Assembly (NCBI GenBank): GCA_002328585.1
Contig: DCUV01000032.1
Coordinates: 284,204 to 348,203, forward strand
Reading direction: 5' to 3'
Length of the DNA: 64,000 nucleotides
From: Spirochaetia bacterium UBA2205
GTDB taxonomy: Bacteria > Spirochaetota > UBA4802 > UB4802
The notes under the pieces were generated by a model. It saw only the letters and a list, made by a program, of their open reading frames with translations. It was not told the origin of the DNA and did not search any database. This document shows positions 25,827 to 35,190 of this stretch, piece after piece; position 1 is the first letter of the stretch, and every line of letters begins with the position of its first letter. A program made the position numbers and the translations under genes.

Positions 25827-28454
25827 TTATTTACTACTGTTCAATAGTATCTCTTTACACATGGATAAAGCAATCCCAACATTTTCAGGTGATTTACCAC
25901 CTGCCTGTGCCAGATCCTTCCTGCCGCCACCACCGCCGCCAATTTTATTTGCAACAGTTTTAATGATAGCATTGCAATCAATACCCTTATCGACAGCTAT
26001 TTTGCTAGCTGCAGCAATAATAAAAGCCTTCCCATCATGTGAAGAAGCAAGGCACACAACCACTGCATCGGATAGCTCCCGAACAAAATCAGCCAGCGTG
26101 CGTAATTCTTCAGCATCCATATTCTGTAATACTGCGCTTATAAATTTTATGCCATTAATTGTTTCTGCATTGTCATATAAATCTTTTGCTATGCTTTTTA
26201 GTCCTTTTGCTCTTGTTTTTTCCAGCTCTTTTTCTAACAATGATACCTTCTCTACCATCTCAGTTATTTTTTTCTCGACATTGGATTCATTAACCTCAAG
26301 TAAACGCATTACCCTGCCAAGCTGGTGCTGATCATGTAACAGACGCTCATACGCTCCTTTAAGCGTCACCCCTTCAATCCTCCGTACCCCTGAACCCGGT
26401 GAAGCCTCATGCATTATCCTGAAAACACCAATTTTTCCGGTATTATCTACATGCGTTCCCCCACAAAGCTCCTTGCTGAAATCATTAACCGACACCATCC
26501 GCACGATATCTGAATATTTTTCATCAAACACAGCCATTGCTCCTGCACGTATTGCCTCCTGCAATGGCAAAATACTGGTTGTAACTGGTAAACATGCCCA
26601 TATCTTTTCATTAACCATAGTTTCAACCTGCAACAATTCATCATATGACATTGCTTTAAAATGGGTAAAATCAAATCTGAATCGCTCAGGTTCAACCAAT
26701 GAACCTGCCTGTTTAACATGCTGCCCTAACACATTTCGCAAAGCGGCCTGTAACAGATGTGTTGCAGTATGATTTGCCCGTGTACAATTTCTACGTATTC
26801 CATCAATAGACAACCGTACATGCTCCCCTTCTTTTAAATATCCTTTCGCCATCTTCCCTACATGAACAATAAGATCGCCGCTTTTTTTTGTATCTTCTAC
26901 TTTGAAAGTTCCATTATCTCCATATATATAACCAGTATCACCTACCTGCCCACCTGACTCTCCATAAAACGGTGTATTCTTTACAATTACTATACCCCTC
27001 TCACCATCTATAAGCTTCCCTTTTAAACCTTCAAAATTTGACATAACAACAATATCAGATTCCGAATCATATTTTTCATATCCTTCAAACTCTGTTTTCT
27101 GGATAATCTTTGCTAATTCGCCAACAATAGTATCAATACTTCCTTCTGTACCTTTCCAGCTCTGGCGTCCTCGTGTGCGCTGCTCCTCCATCTTCTTTTC
27201 AAAACCATCTCTATCAATAGTCATACCATTTTCTTTTGCTATCTCTTCTGTCATTTCTACCGGAAAGCCAAAAGTATCGTACAATACAAAGACATCATTC
27301 CCATGTATGGTTTTTTCTCCCTTCTTTTTCAAGGTATTAACTATTTCATCCAGCCTGTCCATACCATTTTCAATTGTCTCTAAAAAGCGTTCTTCCTCAC
27401 CTTTAATAACAGCTTTCACATTTTCCTTCGTGGACGATAGCTCCGGATATTGTTTTTCCATTATTGTAACAATAGGGTCCACCATGGTATAAACAAATGG
27501 CTCATGGATACCAATCTGGCGACTATAGCGCAATGCTCTTCTGAGAATACGTCTCAAAACATACCCTCTCCCTTCATTTGAGGGGTATACTCCATCCGAG
27601 ATGGCAAAGGTCAGTGCCCTGGCATGTTCAACAAGAACATTGACAGCAACCTGTATATCCCCTTCATAGCGAATATTGCGTGTGTTTATAACATAGTTTA
27701 CCAATTTATTAAGTTCATCTGTTTGATAGATGCTATCTACATTTTGCACTAATGTTGCCAGCCGTTCCAGCCCCATGCCGGTATCAATCCCTGTTTTAGG
27801 CAGCGGATGAAGTGTCCCGTCAGTATCCTGAAAATACTGATTAAATACCAGATTCCAGAATTCTAAAAATCGTTCACAATCACATCCTGGTTTACAATCA
27901 GGCTTACCACACCCAAAGCTGGCTCCTCTATCAAGATACAGTTCTGAGCAGGGGCCGCATGCCCCGGAATCACCTGCAGGACCCCAGAAATTGTCCTCTT
28001 TCCCAAGGCGAACAATCTTTTGTTCAGGTATTCCAATGATTGTATGCCATATATCAAATGCTTCATCATCGTCAGTATATATAGAAACCCAGATATTCTC
28101 TTCTGGGAATTGAATAACCTGTGTAGAAAATTCCCATGCCCACTGGATAGCTTCTTTCTTAAAATAATCGCCAAATGAAAAATTACCAAGCATCTCAAAA
28201 AAAGTGCAGTGACGTTTTGTTTTACCAACATTTGCCAGATCACTGGTACGTAAACATTTTTGTATAGAAGCTGCACGTGTGTACTCTACATCAACCGTGC
28301 CAGCAAACATGGGTTTAAACTGAACCATACCGGCAGTGGTAAAGAGCAATGTGGGATCGGCCTGCGGAATGAGCGAGCTTGATGGAACTATCCTGTGATC
28401 TCGTTCTTTAAAGTATTCAATAAAAGCAACTCGCAAATCATGAACTTTCATCAT
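25827..28454 (-). CDS. alaS: Alanyl-tRNA synthetase
   Basis: Full-length (875 aa) class II synthetase charging tRNA-Ala. Visible parts: catalytic core starting LRVAFIEYFKERDHRIVPSS with CGPCSELYLDRG, the editing domain with zinc-site residues NHTATHLLQ and CGGTHVDNTG, RRIEGVT, a coiled-coil linker, and the C-terminal C-Ala domain with GGGGGGRKDLAQAGG. A Cys-rich insertion (CGKPDCKPGCDCERF) in the catalytic region resembles the extra zinc-like motif seen in some bacterial AlaS. A purine-rich GAGAGAGGAA sits upstream of two adjacent ATGs. The 284-base gap upstream (28455-28738) holds nothing recognisable. Confidence 0.97.
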   Translation of the reverse strand: MMKVHDLRVAFIEYFKERDHRIVPSSSLIPQADPTLLFTTAGMVQFKPMFAGTVDVEYTRAASIQKCLRTSDLANVGKTKRHCTFFEMLGNFSFGDYFKKEAIQWAWEFSTQVIQFPEENIWVSIYTDDDEAFDIWHTIIGIPEQKIVRLGKEDNFWGPAGDSGACGPCSELYLDRGASFGCGKPDCKPGCDCERFLEFWNLVFNQYFQDTDGTLHPLPKTGIDTGMGLERLATLVQNVDSIYQTDELNKLVNYVINTRNIRYEGDIQVAVNVLVEHARALTFAISDGVYPSNEGRGYVLRRILRRALRYSRQIGIHEPFVYTMVDPIVTIMEKQYPELSSTKENVKAVIKGEEERFLETIENGMDRLDEIVNTLKKKGEKTIHGNDVFVLYDTFGFPVEMTEEIAKENGMTIDRDGFEKKMEEQRTRGRQSWKGTEGSIDTIVGELAKIIQKTEFEGYEKYDSESDIVVMSNFEGLKGKLIDGERGIVIVKNTPFYGESGGQVGDTGYIYGDNGTFKVEDTKKSGDLIVHVGKMAKGYLKEGEHVRLSIDGIRRNCTRANHTATHLLQAALRNVLGQHVKQAGSLVEPERFRFDFTHFKAMSYDELLQVETMVNEKIWACLPVTTSILPLQEAIRAGAMAVFDEKYSDIVRMVSVNDFSKELCGGTHVDNTGKIGVFRIMHEASPGSGVRRIEGVTLKGAYERLLHDQHQLGRVMRLLEVNESNVEKKITEMVEKVSLLEKELEKTRAKGLKSIAKDLYDNAETINGIKFISAVLQNMDAEELRTLADFVRELSDAVVVCLASSHDGKAFIIAAASKIAVDKGIDCNAIIKTVANKIGGGGGGRKDLAQAGGKSPENVGIALSMCKEILLNSSK

Positions 28455-28738
28455 AATGCTGAATTCCTCTCTCTCAATAATAAAATAGAGTAATGATTAT
28501 CTTATTTAACATTTCCATGTAACCATGCATGGTTGTTTTAGTATCTCATTGTTGTTTACTTATAATCAATTTCATAAAATCAATATTCTTATAAACTGTT
28601 CTATTCATGTGAAGCAACACTCTGCAACTATAACTCCATCATAAAAATAGCAGAGTATATCAAATTAAAACAATGTAAAAAATTGGTGCTACAATTTCAA
28701 TATATTTATTACCACACAACGATTGTATCATGGATTAC

Positions 28739-29368
28739 CTAATCATCAATAAAATTATTATTATCACCAAGCCTGTTCAAAACCTCTTTTATTGTATCCC
28801 AGGTAAAACCTCTTTGTTGCAAAAACAATCCAACCTTTTCCTTTGCATGATCTTTCCCTTTTATACGATTATATTTTTTTTGTGCCATCTGATATATGCG
28901 CTCAATATCAGGCTTGTTATCCTGTGTCGCTTTCATTGCTTTTTTTATTAACGATTTATGGATGCCTCGTTCAAACAATTTTTTTTCTATTATCCGGTTA
29001 CCAACAACTTTATGTTCATGTGTCGAACGAATATAATTTAATGCATAGTGATAGTCATCTATTAATCCTTTTTCTGTAAATAATTTTACAATTCTATGTA
29101 TTGTATTCTTATCAAATCCTTTTTTTATAAGATATTTTGTTATATCATGCTCCGATCTATTTCGCAGCCCAATATAGTAAAGAGCTTTTTGCTTACATTC
29201 AAACAGCTTTGACTCTTCTTTAATATGTTCATATGCATCAATATCAATTTCAGCACCCTTTCGCAACAACCCCTGTGGTACTGAAACAGTATCAATTTTT
29301 AAATGCTCACCACTATCTAACGTTATCGTTATATAGCAATCAGAATACTCTATGTCCATTATTACCAT
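28739..29368 (-). CDS. recX: Regulatory protein RecX
   Basis: Protein of 209 aa with the repeated three-helix modules of RecX, which binds RecA filaments and limits recombinase activity. Recognisable segments are ALYYIGLRNRSEHDITKYLIKKGF, LIDDYHYALNYI and KKLFERGIHKSLIKKAM. The N-terminal ~50 residues are a beta-rich leader as in longer RecX proteins. GGTGAG lies a few bases before the ATG at 29368. recA is not next to it; the gene sits between alaS and rpsI and is separated from rpsI by a terminator. Confidence 0.88.
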   Translation of the reverse strand: MVIMDIEYSDCYITITLDSGEHLKIDTVSVPQGLLRKGAEIDIDAYEHIKEESKLFECKQKALYYIGLRNRSEHDITKYLIKKGFDKNTIHRIVKLFTEKGLIDDYHYALNYIRSTHEHKVVGNRIIEKKLFERGIHKSLIKKAMKATQDNKPDIERIYQMAQKKYNRIKGKDHAKEKVGLFLQQRGFTWDTIKEVLNRLGDNNNFIDD

Positions 29369-29401
29369 GAAAGCTCACCATACTATTAATATTTAACAAT
29401 A

Positions 29402-29429
29402 AAAAAGGATGCTCGGTAGCATCCTTTTT
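29402..29429 (-). terminator. Rho-independent terminator of the rplM-rpsI operon
   Basis: Arms AAAAAGGATGCT and AGCATCCTTTTT pair perfectly around a 4-base loop. Reading the minus strand, the stem runs into a U-tract 25 bases past the rpsI stop. It is symmetric enough to work on both strands. Confidence 0.88.
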
Positions 29430-29454
29430 GTAAAGAAAAATTGTATTTTCATTA

Positions 29455-29847
29455 TTATCGTTTTGAAAATTGGAATCTTTTCCTTGCTTTCTTCTGTCCG
29501 TATTTCTTTCGCTCCACTTCCCGTGAATCGCGGGTTAGGAATCCTGCCTGTCTCATTGATTTTTTATACTTTTCATCAAGCGCCGACAAACATCGTGCTA
29601 TGCCTAACTTAACAGCCCCAGCCTGTCCTGTCCATCCTCCCCCATTTACTGTTGCATACACATCAAATGAAGCAAGCACCCCGGCTTCTTCAAGCGGCTG
29701 TCGTACAACCAATTCAAGAGTCTGTCGTCTAAAATATTCATTAATAGGCTTACTGTTGATAACAATAGCTCCATTCCCTGGCTTCAACCATACTCTTGCA
29801 ACAGCTGATTTTCTTCTTCCCGTTGCATAATTAACTGCGTTTGCCAT
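29455..29847 (-). CDS. rpsI: 30S ribosomal protein S9
   Basis: Small-subunit protein (130 aa) whose C-terminal tail reaches the P-site tRNA. It has YATGRRKSAVARVWL at the start, GGGWTGQAGAVKLGIARCL in the middle and the invariant RERKKYGxKKARxxxQFSKR-type ending, here VERKKYGQKKARKRFQFSKR. It is the second gene of the universal rplM-rpsI pair, 42 bases after rplM, and is closed by the hairpin at 29402-29429. Confidence 0.98.
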   Translation of the reverse strand: MANAVNYATGRRKSAVARVWLKPGNGAIVINSKPINEYFRRQTLELVVRQPLEEAGVLASFDVYATVNGGGWTGQAGAVKLGIARCLSALDEKYKKSMRQAGFLTRDSREVERKKYGQKKARKRFQFSKR

Positions 29848-29889
29848 AGTATATACCTCGTATTTATTTATACCTATAGATTCATCTGA

Positions 29890-30336
29890 TTAAAATTTTA
29901 ATTCCAGGTTTTCCGGCTTTTGCGCTTGATGAGGATGATCCTTCCCTGCATAAATTTTTAAATTTCCCATGAGATTGCGTGACAATTTATTTTTGGGCAT
30001 CATTCCTTTTACAGCATGATATAAGACATATTCCGGTTTTTTCTGCAACATCTTTTTGATGTTTACAAATTTCATACCACCTGGATATCCTGAATGGAAG
30101 AAATACTCTTTATCATCTGGTTTTTTACCTGTAAGTAAAATTTTTTCTGCATTAATTACTACAATATTATCACCCATATCCAGATGTGAAGAATAGGTTG
30201 GTTTGTGCTTTCCTCGTAAAACATGTGCAATCTCCGCTGCAAGCCGCCCCAGTACTTTTCCCTCAGCGTCAATAATGTACCATTTTTTCTCAATCTGAGA
30301 TTTCTTTAATGAAAATGTCCTTTGCCAGATACTCAT
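29890..30336 (-). CDS. rplM: 50S ribosomal protein L13
   Basis: Large-subunit assembly protein (148 aa). Characteristic parts are WYIIDAEGKVLGRLAAEIA, LRGKHKPTY, GDNIVVINAEKI, YFFHSGYPGGMK, and VKGMMPKNKLSRNLMGNLKIY. GAGG lies ahead of the ATG. First gene of the rplM-rpsI operon, with a candidate promoter about 140 bases upstream and a small hairpin (arms AGCGT/ACGCT at 30404-30416) in the leader. In some bacteria L13 controls its own leader; whether this one does is not shown. Confidence 0.98.
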   Translation of the reverse strand: MSIWQRTFSLKKSQIEKKWYIIDAEGKVLGRLAAEIAHVLRGKHKPTYSSHLDMGDNIVVINAEKILLTGKKPDDKEYFFHSGYPGGMKFVNIKKMLQKKPEYVLYHAVKGMMPKNKLSRNLMGNLKIYAGKDHPHQAQKPENLELKF

Positions 30337-30477
30337 TGTTGCCTCTCACACTTCGATGTTAAATGTTAATAGAAAATTTCTAATAAAAAATATATAGATT
30401 ATAAGCGTAGCACGCTATATATATTAATCAAAAAACTGTGGGAAACAAAATTCATCTCTTCCAGAATTTGGTGTTCA

Positions 30478-30506
30478 AACTTATTTTTGGATGGTAAATT
30501 TGTCAA
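30478..30506 (-). promoter_or_regulatory. Candidate promoter of the rplM-rpsI operon
   Basis: On the minus strand a perfect TTGACA (30501-30506) stands 17 bases before TAAGTT (30478-30483). The -35 is ideal and the -10 is poor. It would give a leader of about 135 bases. Confidence 0.45.
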
Positions 30507-30914
30507 GGAATTAAAATAAAAATTTGATCATCATGATAAAAATAATTATCCATATAATTGGTTGGCTTTTGATAACCCCTCAATCCTGATCCAGAAGCTG
30601 GATTAACTATAACAGTAGCTTTTATTTTTTTATTATGTTTATGTTTGTTGATAGTCATAATAATAATAAATGCTTTGAAATAATATTTAAAAATTATAGA
30701 TAGCATTCTATTTATTTCAAGCAAAAATTTATGCACCATGAAATGTCTTTGTTATTATCCTACCAGTTGTAGCATAACAATTATCTTAATTGAGTAAGAG
30801 TACTTAAGAATACCGATGCTAACATGGTAAAGCTATTCTTTTATTATGACATGCTTTAACCTTTGTTTTTTAATGAGAGAAAATCTTTATATTGATACCA
30901 TCTCTATCTTTAAC
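30507..30914. other. Gene-free AT-rich interval
   Basis: No convincing gene. A hairpin with arms TGATCCAG/CTGGATTA and an AAG loop lies at 30587-30605. A 78-codon minus-strand open frame here is rejected because it has no credible start or family and its composition follows the AT-rich background. Confidence 0.5.
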
Positions 30915-30942
30915 AATAAGGGGCAATAATGTGCCCCTTATT
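30915..30942 (-). terminator. Hairpin downstream of the NMO/acyl-CoA synthetase operon
   Basis: Perfect arms AATAAGGGGCA/TGCCCCTTATT around a 6-base loop, 24 bases past the stop codon at 30966. Between the two, the motif AAATTTCTTA is repeated about three times in tandem (30948-30977), overlapping the end of the gene. The U-run on the minus strand lies before the stem rather than after it, so the terminator call rests on position and stem strength. Confidence 0.65.
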
Positions 30943-30965
30943 AAAAAAAAATTTCTTAAAATTTC

Positions 30966-32000
30966 TTAAAATTTCTTTAAATTTTTTTGATATATGGCTT
31001 TTGCTTCTTTCACTGTCCGCTCGATAACATCTTTTACCGCTGGGACATCATTAATCAAACCCTGACACTGTCCCATGAGCTGTACACCATATTCTAAATT
31101 ACCATCTTCAGTAGCAACTTTAATTTTATCAAATGCTGTTGCAAAATGTGCCAGCCGAATCATCATTTGGGGACCCTGCAACATCACTCCCAATACCAAT
31201 TTAAAATAGGGCAAGTTCATCATCTTTGCTATTTTATACGACTGTATAGCAGCATGAGACAAACTCATACCTTTTTTTATTGCTTTTTCTGCTGATTTGG
31301 TCTTCAACACACGACAATAGATACCATCAAATCTGTTGGAATATATGGTATCTTCTATCCCTGCTTTCAACTGGGCTTCAATTGTTTTTTTATGGAGAGG
31401 GCTTTCTTTCGTCATTGACAGTCGGGTACCCATTCCTATACCTTCAGCTCCTAATGCCAAGGCAGCTGCCATTCCTCTGCCATCAGCAATTCCGCCTACA
31501 GCAACAACAGGAATTTTAACTTTGTCTACAATTGCAGGTACAAGAACAAAGGTAGTAACCTGTCCACCATGTGCTGCCGCCTCATGCCCCGTTACCTGTA
31601 ATGCATCGGCACCCTGTTTTTCTGCAGCCAATGCATGCTTCTCAGTAACAACAGTTGCAATAACCTTACCGCCATATTTATGAGCCCTTTCAGCAATCCA
31701 ATCACACTTACCCAATGAAACATTAATAATCGGTACCTTTTCTTCCAGCATAACCTCTGCATTTTCTCTTGCTCCTGGCATTATCAGTGTACATCCTGCA
31801 CCAAAAGGCTTATTGGTTAATTCTCGGATTTTATTTATGGCTGCCCTGGTCTGTTCTGGTGTCAAAGGTCCTGTTGCTAAATAACCGGTACCACCCGCAT
31901 TACAAACTGCAGCAACAAGTTCAGGTGTACTTATCCAGCTCATTCCTGGTAAAATAATTGGATACTTAATACCAAAAAGTTGTGTAATTCGTGTTTTCAT
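30966..32000 (-). CDS. Nitronate monooxygenase-like FMN enzyme (NMO/FabK family), copy 1
   Basis: FMN-binding TIM-barrel protein of 344 aa from the 2-nitropropane dioxygenase family, which also includes FabK enoyl-ACP reductases. Marks: YPIILPGMSWISTPELVAAV at the start, NAGGTGYLATG, GHEAAAHGG in place of the usual catalytic-His GGHxG segment, and the FMN-phosphate loop VVAVGGIADGRG...LGAEGIGMGTR. The ATG at 32000 with AAGGGAG upstream is preferred over a longer frame. It is the last gene of an operon with an acyl-CoA synthetase and a close paralogue. That company suggests a lipid or acyl-CoA substrate rather than nitroalkane detoxification; this is inference. Confidence 0.8.
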   Translation of the reverse strand: MKTRITQLFGIKYPIILPGMSWISTPELVAAVCNAGGTGYLATGPLTPEQTRAAINKIRELTNKPFGAGCTLIMPGARENAEVMLEEKVPIINVSLGKCDWIAERAHKYGGKVIATVVTEKHALAAEKQGADALQVTGHEAAAHGGQVTTFVLVPAIVDKVKIPVVAVGGIADGRGMAAALALGAEGIGMGTRLSMTKESPLHKKTIEAQLKAGIEDTIYSNRFDGIYCRVLKTKSAEKAIKKGMSLSHAAIQSYKIAKMMNLPYFKLVLGVMLQGPQMMIRLAHFATAFDKIKVATEDGNLEYGVQLMGQCQGLINDVPAVKDVIERTVKEAKAIYQKNLKKF

Positions 32001-32125
32001 AATTATAACTCCCTTTTTCTCCTGATAATAGTAATTCAATACACTAACTATCACATAACAACGTTATGCTTATATTATTTCAATCAATATTTTATATACA
32101 ATAATAATTTTTTCCCTTTTAACTC

Positions 32126-33958
32126 CTAATCCTCATACATTTTGTTAATGATATCACTATATCGCTGCTGGATTACTTTACGCCGTATCTTCATGGTTGG
32201 GGTTATCTCACCATTATCCTGGGTAAACTCAGCAGGCATAAGGGTGAACCGCTTTATTTTCTCAACCTGCCCCAAACCTTCTGTCAGCTTTTCAATTTTA
32301 TTGTTGTAAAACTCAAGTATTCCCGGATGAGATATTAGTTCCTGTCTTGATGAATACTGAATCCCTTTTGATTTTGCATATTCATCTAATATCTCAAAAT
32401 TGGGAACTATAAGTGCACTTATATACTTCCGTCCATCACCCACTACAACCACCTGCTCAATGTACAGATCCTCTCCTAACATGGTTTCTATCACCTGTGG
32501 AGCGATGTTCTTGCCACCAGCAGTAATGATAAGGTCCTTTATACGATCTGTTATGCGTATATACATATTATCACCATGCTTTTCAATAGTCCCGACATCT
32601 CCCGTTTTAAACCAGCCATCAGTTGTAAACATCTCCATGGTTGCTTCCGGTTTATTATAATAGCCATCCATACACATTGGACCTTTTAGCTGTATCTCCC
32701 CCTCATCTGAAACTCGTACATCAACAATATCAAGAACAGGACCGCATATTCCGGGATATGCAGTTTTAGCAGTACCCACTGCAACAGGGAAAAATTCGGT
32801 TAATCCATACCCTTGTGCCAATGGAATACCCAGACCATTAAAAAACTCATTAATATCTGCCGACATTGCTGCACCCCCAACATGGAACACACTAGCTCTA
32901 CCGCCTACCACACCTCTCACTTTTTTTAAAACAACTATCTCCGCTATAGCTTTTTTGCAAAACAAGAGCGGATTGATAAACTTATTTGAACGCTTTTGGG
33001 TATCAAATTCTATGCCAGCATTTGTTGCCCATACAAACAATTTTTTCTGTATCGATGATGCTGATTCCAATCTGTCAAATATTGTCGCATACATCTTTTC
33101 CCATAAACGTGGTACGCTGCACATATAATGTGGTTTTGAAAGCGGTAATATTACCATAATATCTTTGGGATTTCGACAATAATGGTTTTCACCACCTTTA
33201 AGGAGTACCCCATAGCTCCACATACGTTCAAAAACATGACTTAACGGCAAAAATGCCAGCGATACCATACCCGGACCTGCTTCAGGAAATCGCACTACTG
33301 ATGCATAAATGCCTGCCAAAAAACTTGCATGGGTATGGACAGCCCCCTTGGGATTGCCGGTTGTCCCTGAGGTATAAATAATAGTAAGCATATCGTTACT
33401 TGATAGTCTCTGTATACGGGATGAAACCTGTTCAATAACAGAATTATTTATTGCAGTATTAATAATATCTTTTAAATAAAAAACCTTTTCACCCTTTACG
33501 ATGACATCATCCTGCAGCGATATAACATGAGTGACAGATGACATAGTGGCAATTTCAAAAATCTTATCAAATTGTTCCTGATCACCAGTAAATATCATCT
33601 TGATGCCTGCATCTTCAATAATATATCGAGCTTCATCCCTGGAATTGGTTGCATATATTGGGACAGGAACACACCCGGAAGACTGTATCCCTAAATCCAC
33701 AATGGTCCATTCAGGGCAATTTTGCGCAAAAATTGCAATCTTATCGCCAGGCTGGCATCCATGGGATATCAAAAAATAGCCTATTGCATAGGCATGGTGT
33801 TTAAGCTCAGACCATGTATAGGAATATTTCTCATCATCCTTAAAGCCGGTTAATGCAATACTATCACCTCGTGCATCGGCACTGGATAGTATCATCGAAA
33901 CAACCGTTTTTTCTTCTAATAAAAAATCTTTTAATCCTTGCGATGTTGCTTTCTGCAT
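32126..33958 (-). CDS. Long-chain acyl-CoA synthetase (AMP-forming), second copy
   Basis: Adenylate-forming enzyme (610 aa). Motifs: IIYTSGTTGNPKGAVHTH, FLPLSHVFERMWSYG, QGYGLTE, DGWFKTGDVG and the C-terminal ITPTMKIRRK containing the candidate catalytic lysine. It is only distantly similar to the copy at 23824-25734. AAGGG lies just upstream of the ATG at 33958, chosen over an 18-codon longer frame. It is flanked on both sides by NMO-like paralogues transcribed the same way (65 and 125-base gaps). The substrate is probably a medium or long-chain acid. Confidence 0.87.
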   Translation of the reverse strand: MQKATSQGLKDFLLEEKTVVSMILSSADARGDSIALTGFKDDEKYSYTWSELKHHAYAIGYFLISHGCQPGDKIAIFAQNCPEWTIVDLGIQSSGCVPVPIYATNSRDEARYIIEDAGIKMIFTGDQEQFDKIFEIATMSSVTHVISLQDDVIVKGEKVFYLKDIINTAINNSVIEQVSSRIQRLSSNDMLTIIYTSGTTGNPKGAVHTHASFLAGIYASVVRFPEAGPGMVSLAFLPLSHVFERMWSYGVLLKGGENHYCRNPKDIMVILPLSKPHYMCSVPRLWEKMYATIFDRLESASSIQKKLFVWATNAGIEFDTQKRSNKFINPLLFCKKAIAEIVVLKKVRGVVGGRASVFHVGGAAMSADINEFFNGLGIPLAQGYGLTEFFPVAVGTAKTAYPGICGPVLDIVDVRVSDEGEIQLKGPMCMDGYYNKPEATMEMFTTDGWFKTGDVGTIEKHGDNMYIRITDRIKDLIITAGGKNIAPQVIETMLGEDLYIEQVVVVGDGRKYISALIVPNFEILDEYAKSKGIQYSSRQELISHPGILEFYNNKIEKLTEGLGQVEKIKRFTLMPAEFTQDNGEITPTMKIRRKVIQQRYSDIINKMYED

Positions 33959-34023
33959 AGCTAACCCTTTTTTAACAATATTTTTTGATGAGAATTCTGT
34001 CGTACTCCTCAATGACTATCGTA

Positions 34024-35061
34024 CTATTTCACTTTTTTTGATAACTGTTTCTCTATCGCTACTGTTTCTTTTACTATTGAATCCACTACTTGCTTTACCG
34101 TTGGGGTATCCTTTATTATGCCACTTACCTGACCCAATGGCAGCACACCTTTTGTAAAATCTCCATCAATGGTACCCAGTTTAAATGCATCAAATCCAAT
34201 TGCCATCTGTGCCATTTGCATCGATCGTTTTGGTCCCATGAGCATAATGCCAATCGCTAACTTAAGCCATGGAAATTCCAACATATCGGCAATCTTTTTG
34301 GATCTGATAAGTGCACTGAATGGATTTAATCTTTTTTTCAATAAACGCTCCACCCCTTCAGATTTCATAAACCTGGCTGGCAAACCATCAACCCTGGGTG
34401 TGTAAACAGTATGATATACTTCACTTTTTACACTTGCCTGTTTTGCTAGTTCTGCAGCCGGGCTTTCTTTGGTATTCATAAAACGAGTACCCATTGCTAT
34501 TCCATCTGCCCCAAGCGCTAAAGCAGCTAAAAGTCCCCTGCCATCAGCAAAACCACCAGCAGCAATTATAGGTATATCTAAAGCATCAGCTATTGCCGGG
34601 ATAAGTACAAGCGAAGTAATGGCTCCGCCATGCCCTGCTGCTTCATATCCTGTTACAATTAATGCATCTGCACCATCCCGTTGGGCAGCAAGTGCATGTT
34701 TATGTGTGGTAACTGTTGCCACAACCTTGCCGCCATAGGCATGAGCTGCTTTTGCAATTTTATCACCTTTGCCTAATGAGTAATTTATAATAGGAACTTT
34801 TTCTTCAATTAAAACCTGTGCATTTCGTTCCGCACCGGGGAAATAAAGAGTAACATTTGCACCAAATGGCTTTTTGGTGAGCGACCGTATTTTTTGCACC
34901 GCTTCGCGGGTTTGATCTGCAGTTAATACCCCTGTGGCAAGAATTCCCAACCCACCAGCATTTGATACTGCAGCAACAAGCTCCGGGGTACTTATCCAGC
35001 TCATCCCTGAAAGCACTATTGGATATTGAATCTTAAATAGTTCTGTAATTCTCGTTTTCAT
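34024..35061 (-). CDS. Nitronate monooxygenase-like FMN enzyme (NMO/FabK family), copy 2
   Basis: FMN-dependent barrel protein of 345 aa, highly similar along its length to the copy at 30966-32000 (both begin MKTRIT, share GMSWISTPELVAAV and EEKVPIIN). It has GYEAAGHGG at the active-site position and AAGGFADGRG...LGADGIAMGTR for FMN phosphate. AAGGAG precedes the ATG. It is the first gene of the NMO - acyl-CoA synthetase - NMO operon. The paralogues differ mostly in the last third (residues about 210-345), which may set substrate choice. Confidence 0.8.
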   Translation of the reverse strand: MKTRITELFKIQYPIVLSGMSWISTPELVAAVSNAGGLGILATGVLTADQTREAVQKIRSLTKKPFGANVTLYFPGAERNAQVLIEEKVPIINYSLGKGDKIAKAAHAYGGKVVATVTTHKHALAAQRDGADALIVTGYEAAGHGGAITSLVLIPAIADALDIPIIAAGGFADGRGLLAALALGADGIAMGTRFMNTKESPAAELAKQASVKSEVYHTVYTPRVDGLPARFMKSEGVERLLKKRLNPFSALIRSKKIADMLEFPWLKLAIGIMLMGPKRSMQMAQMAIGFDAFKLGTIDGDFTKGVLPLGQVSGIIKDTPTVKQVVDSIVKETVAIEKQLSKKVK

Positions 35062-35190
35062 TGAATACTCCTTTATATATAAATTTGAATAAGTATGCCT
35101 TCTCTCAATTTTACCGCAAACATAACTAAGTTATCTAAAAAAGCAATAAAATTAAAAATATTTTGTCAAAACGTTTATACTAAAAATGTT

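Noticed and set aside
25663..26331. 222-codon plus-strand frame
   Set aside because: Antisense to the alaS 3' end; no motif and no ribosome-binding site.
30503..30739. 78-codon minus-strand frame containing IVNPASGSG, reminiscent of diacylglycerol kinases
   Set aside because: It has no ribosome-binding site, no further kinase motifs, overlaps the rplM promoter candidate and has the low-complexity composition of AT-rich non-coding DNA.
30948..30977. Three tandem copies of AAATTTCTTA considered as a CRISPR-like or regulatory array
   Set aside because: The units are about 10 bases with no spacers; they partly encode the C-terminus of the NMO-like gene and look like simple AT-rich slippage.
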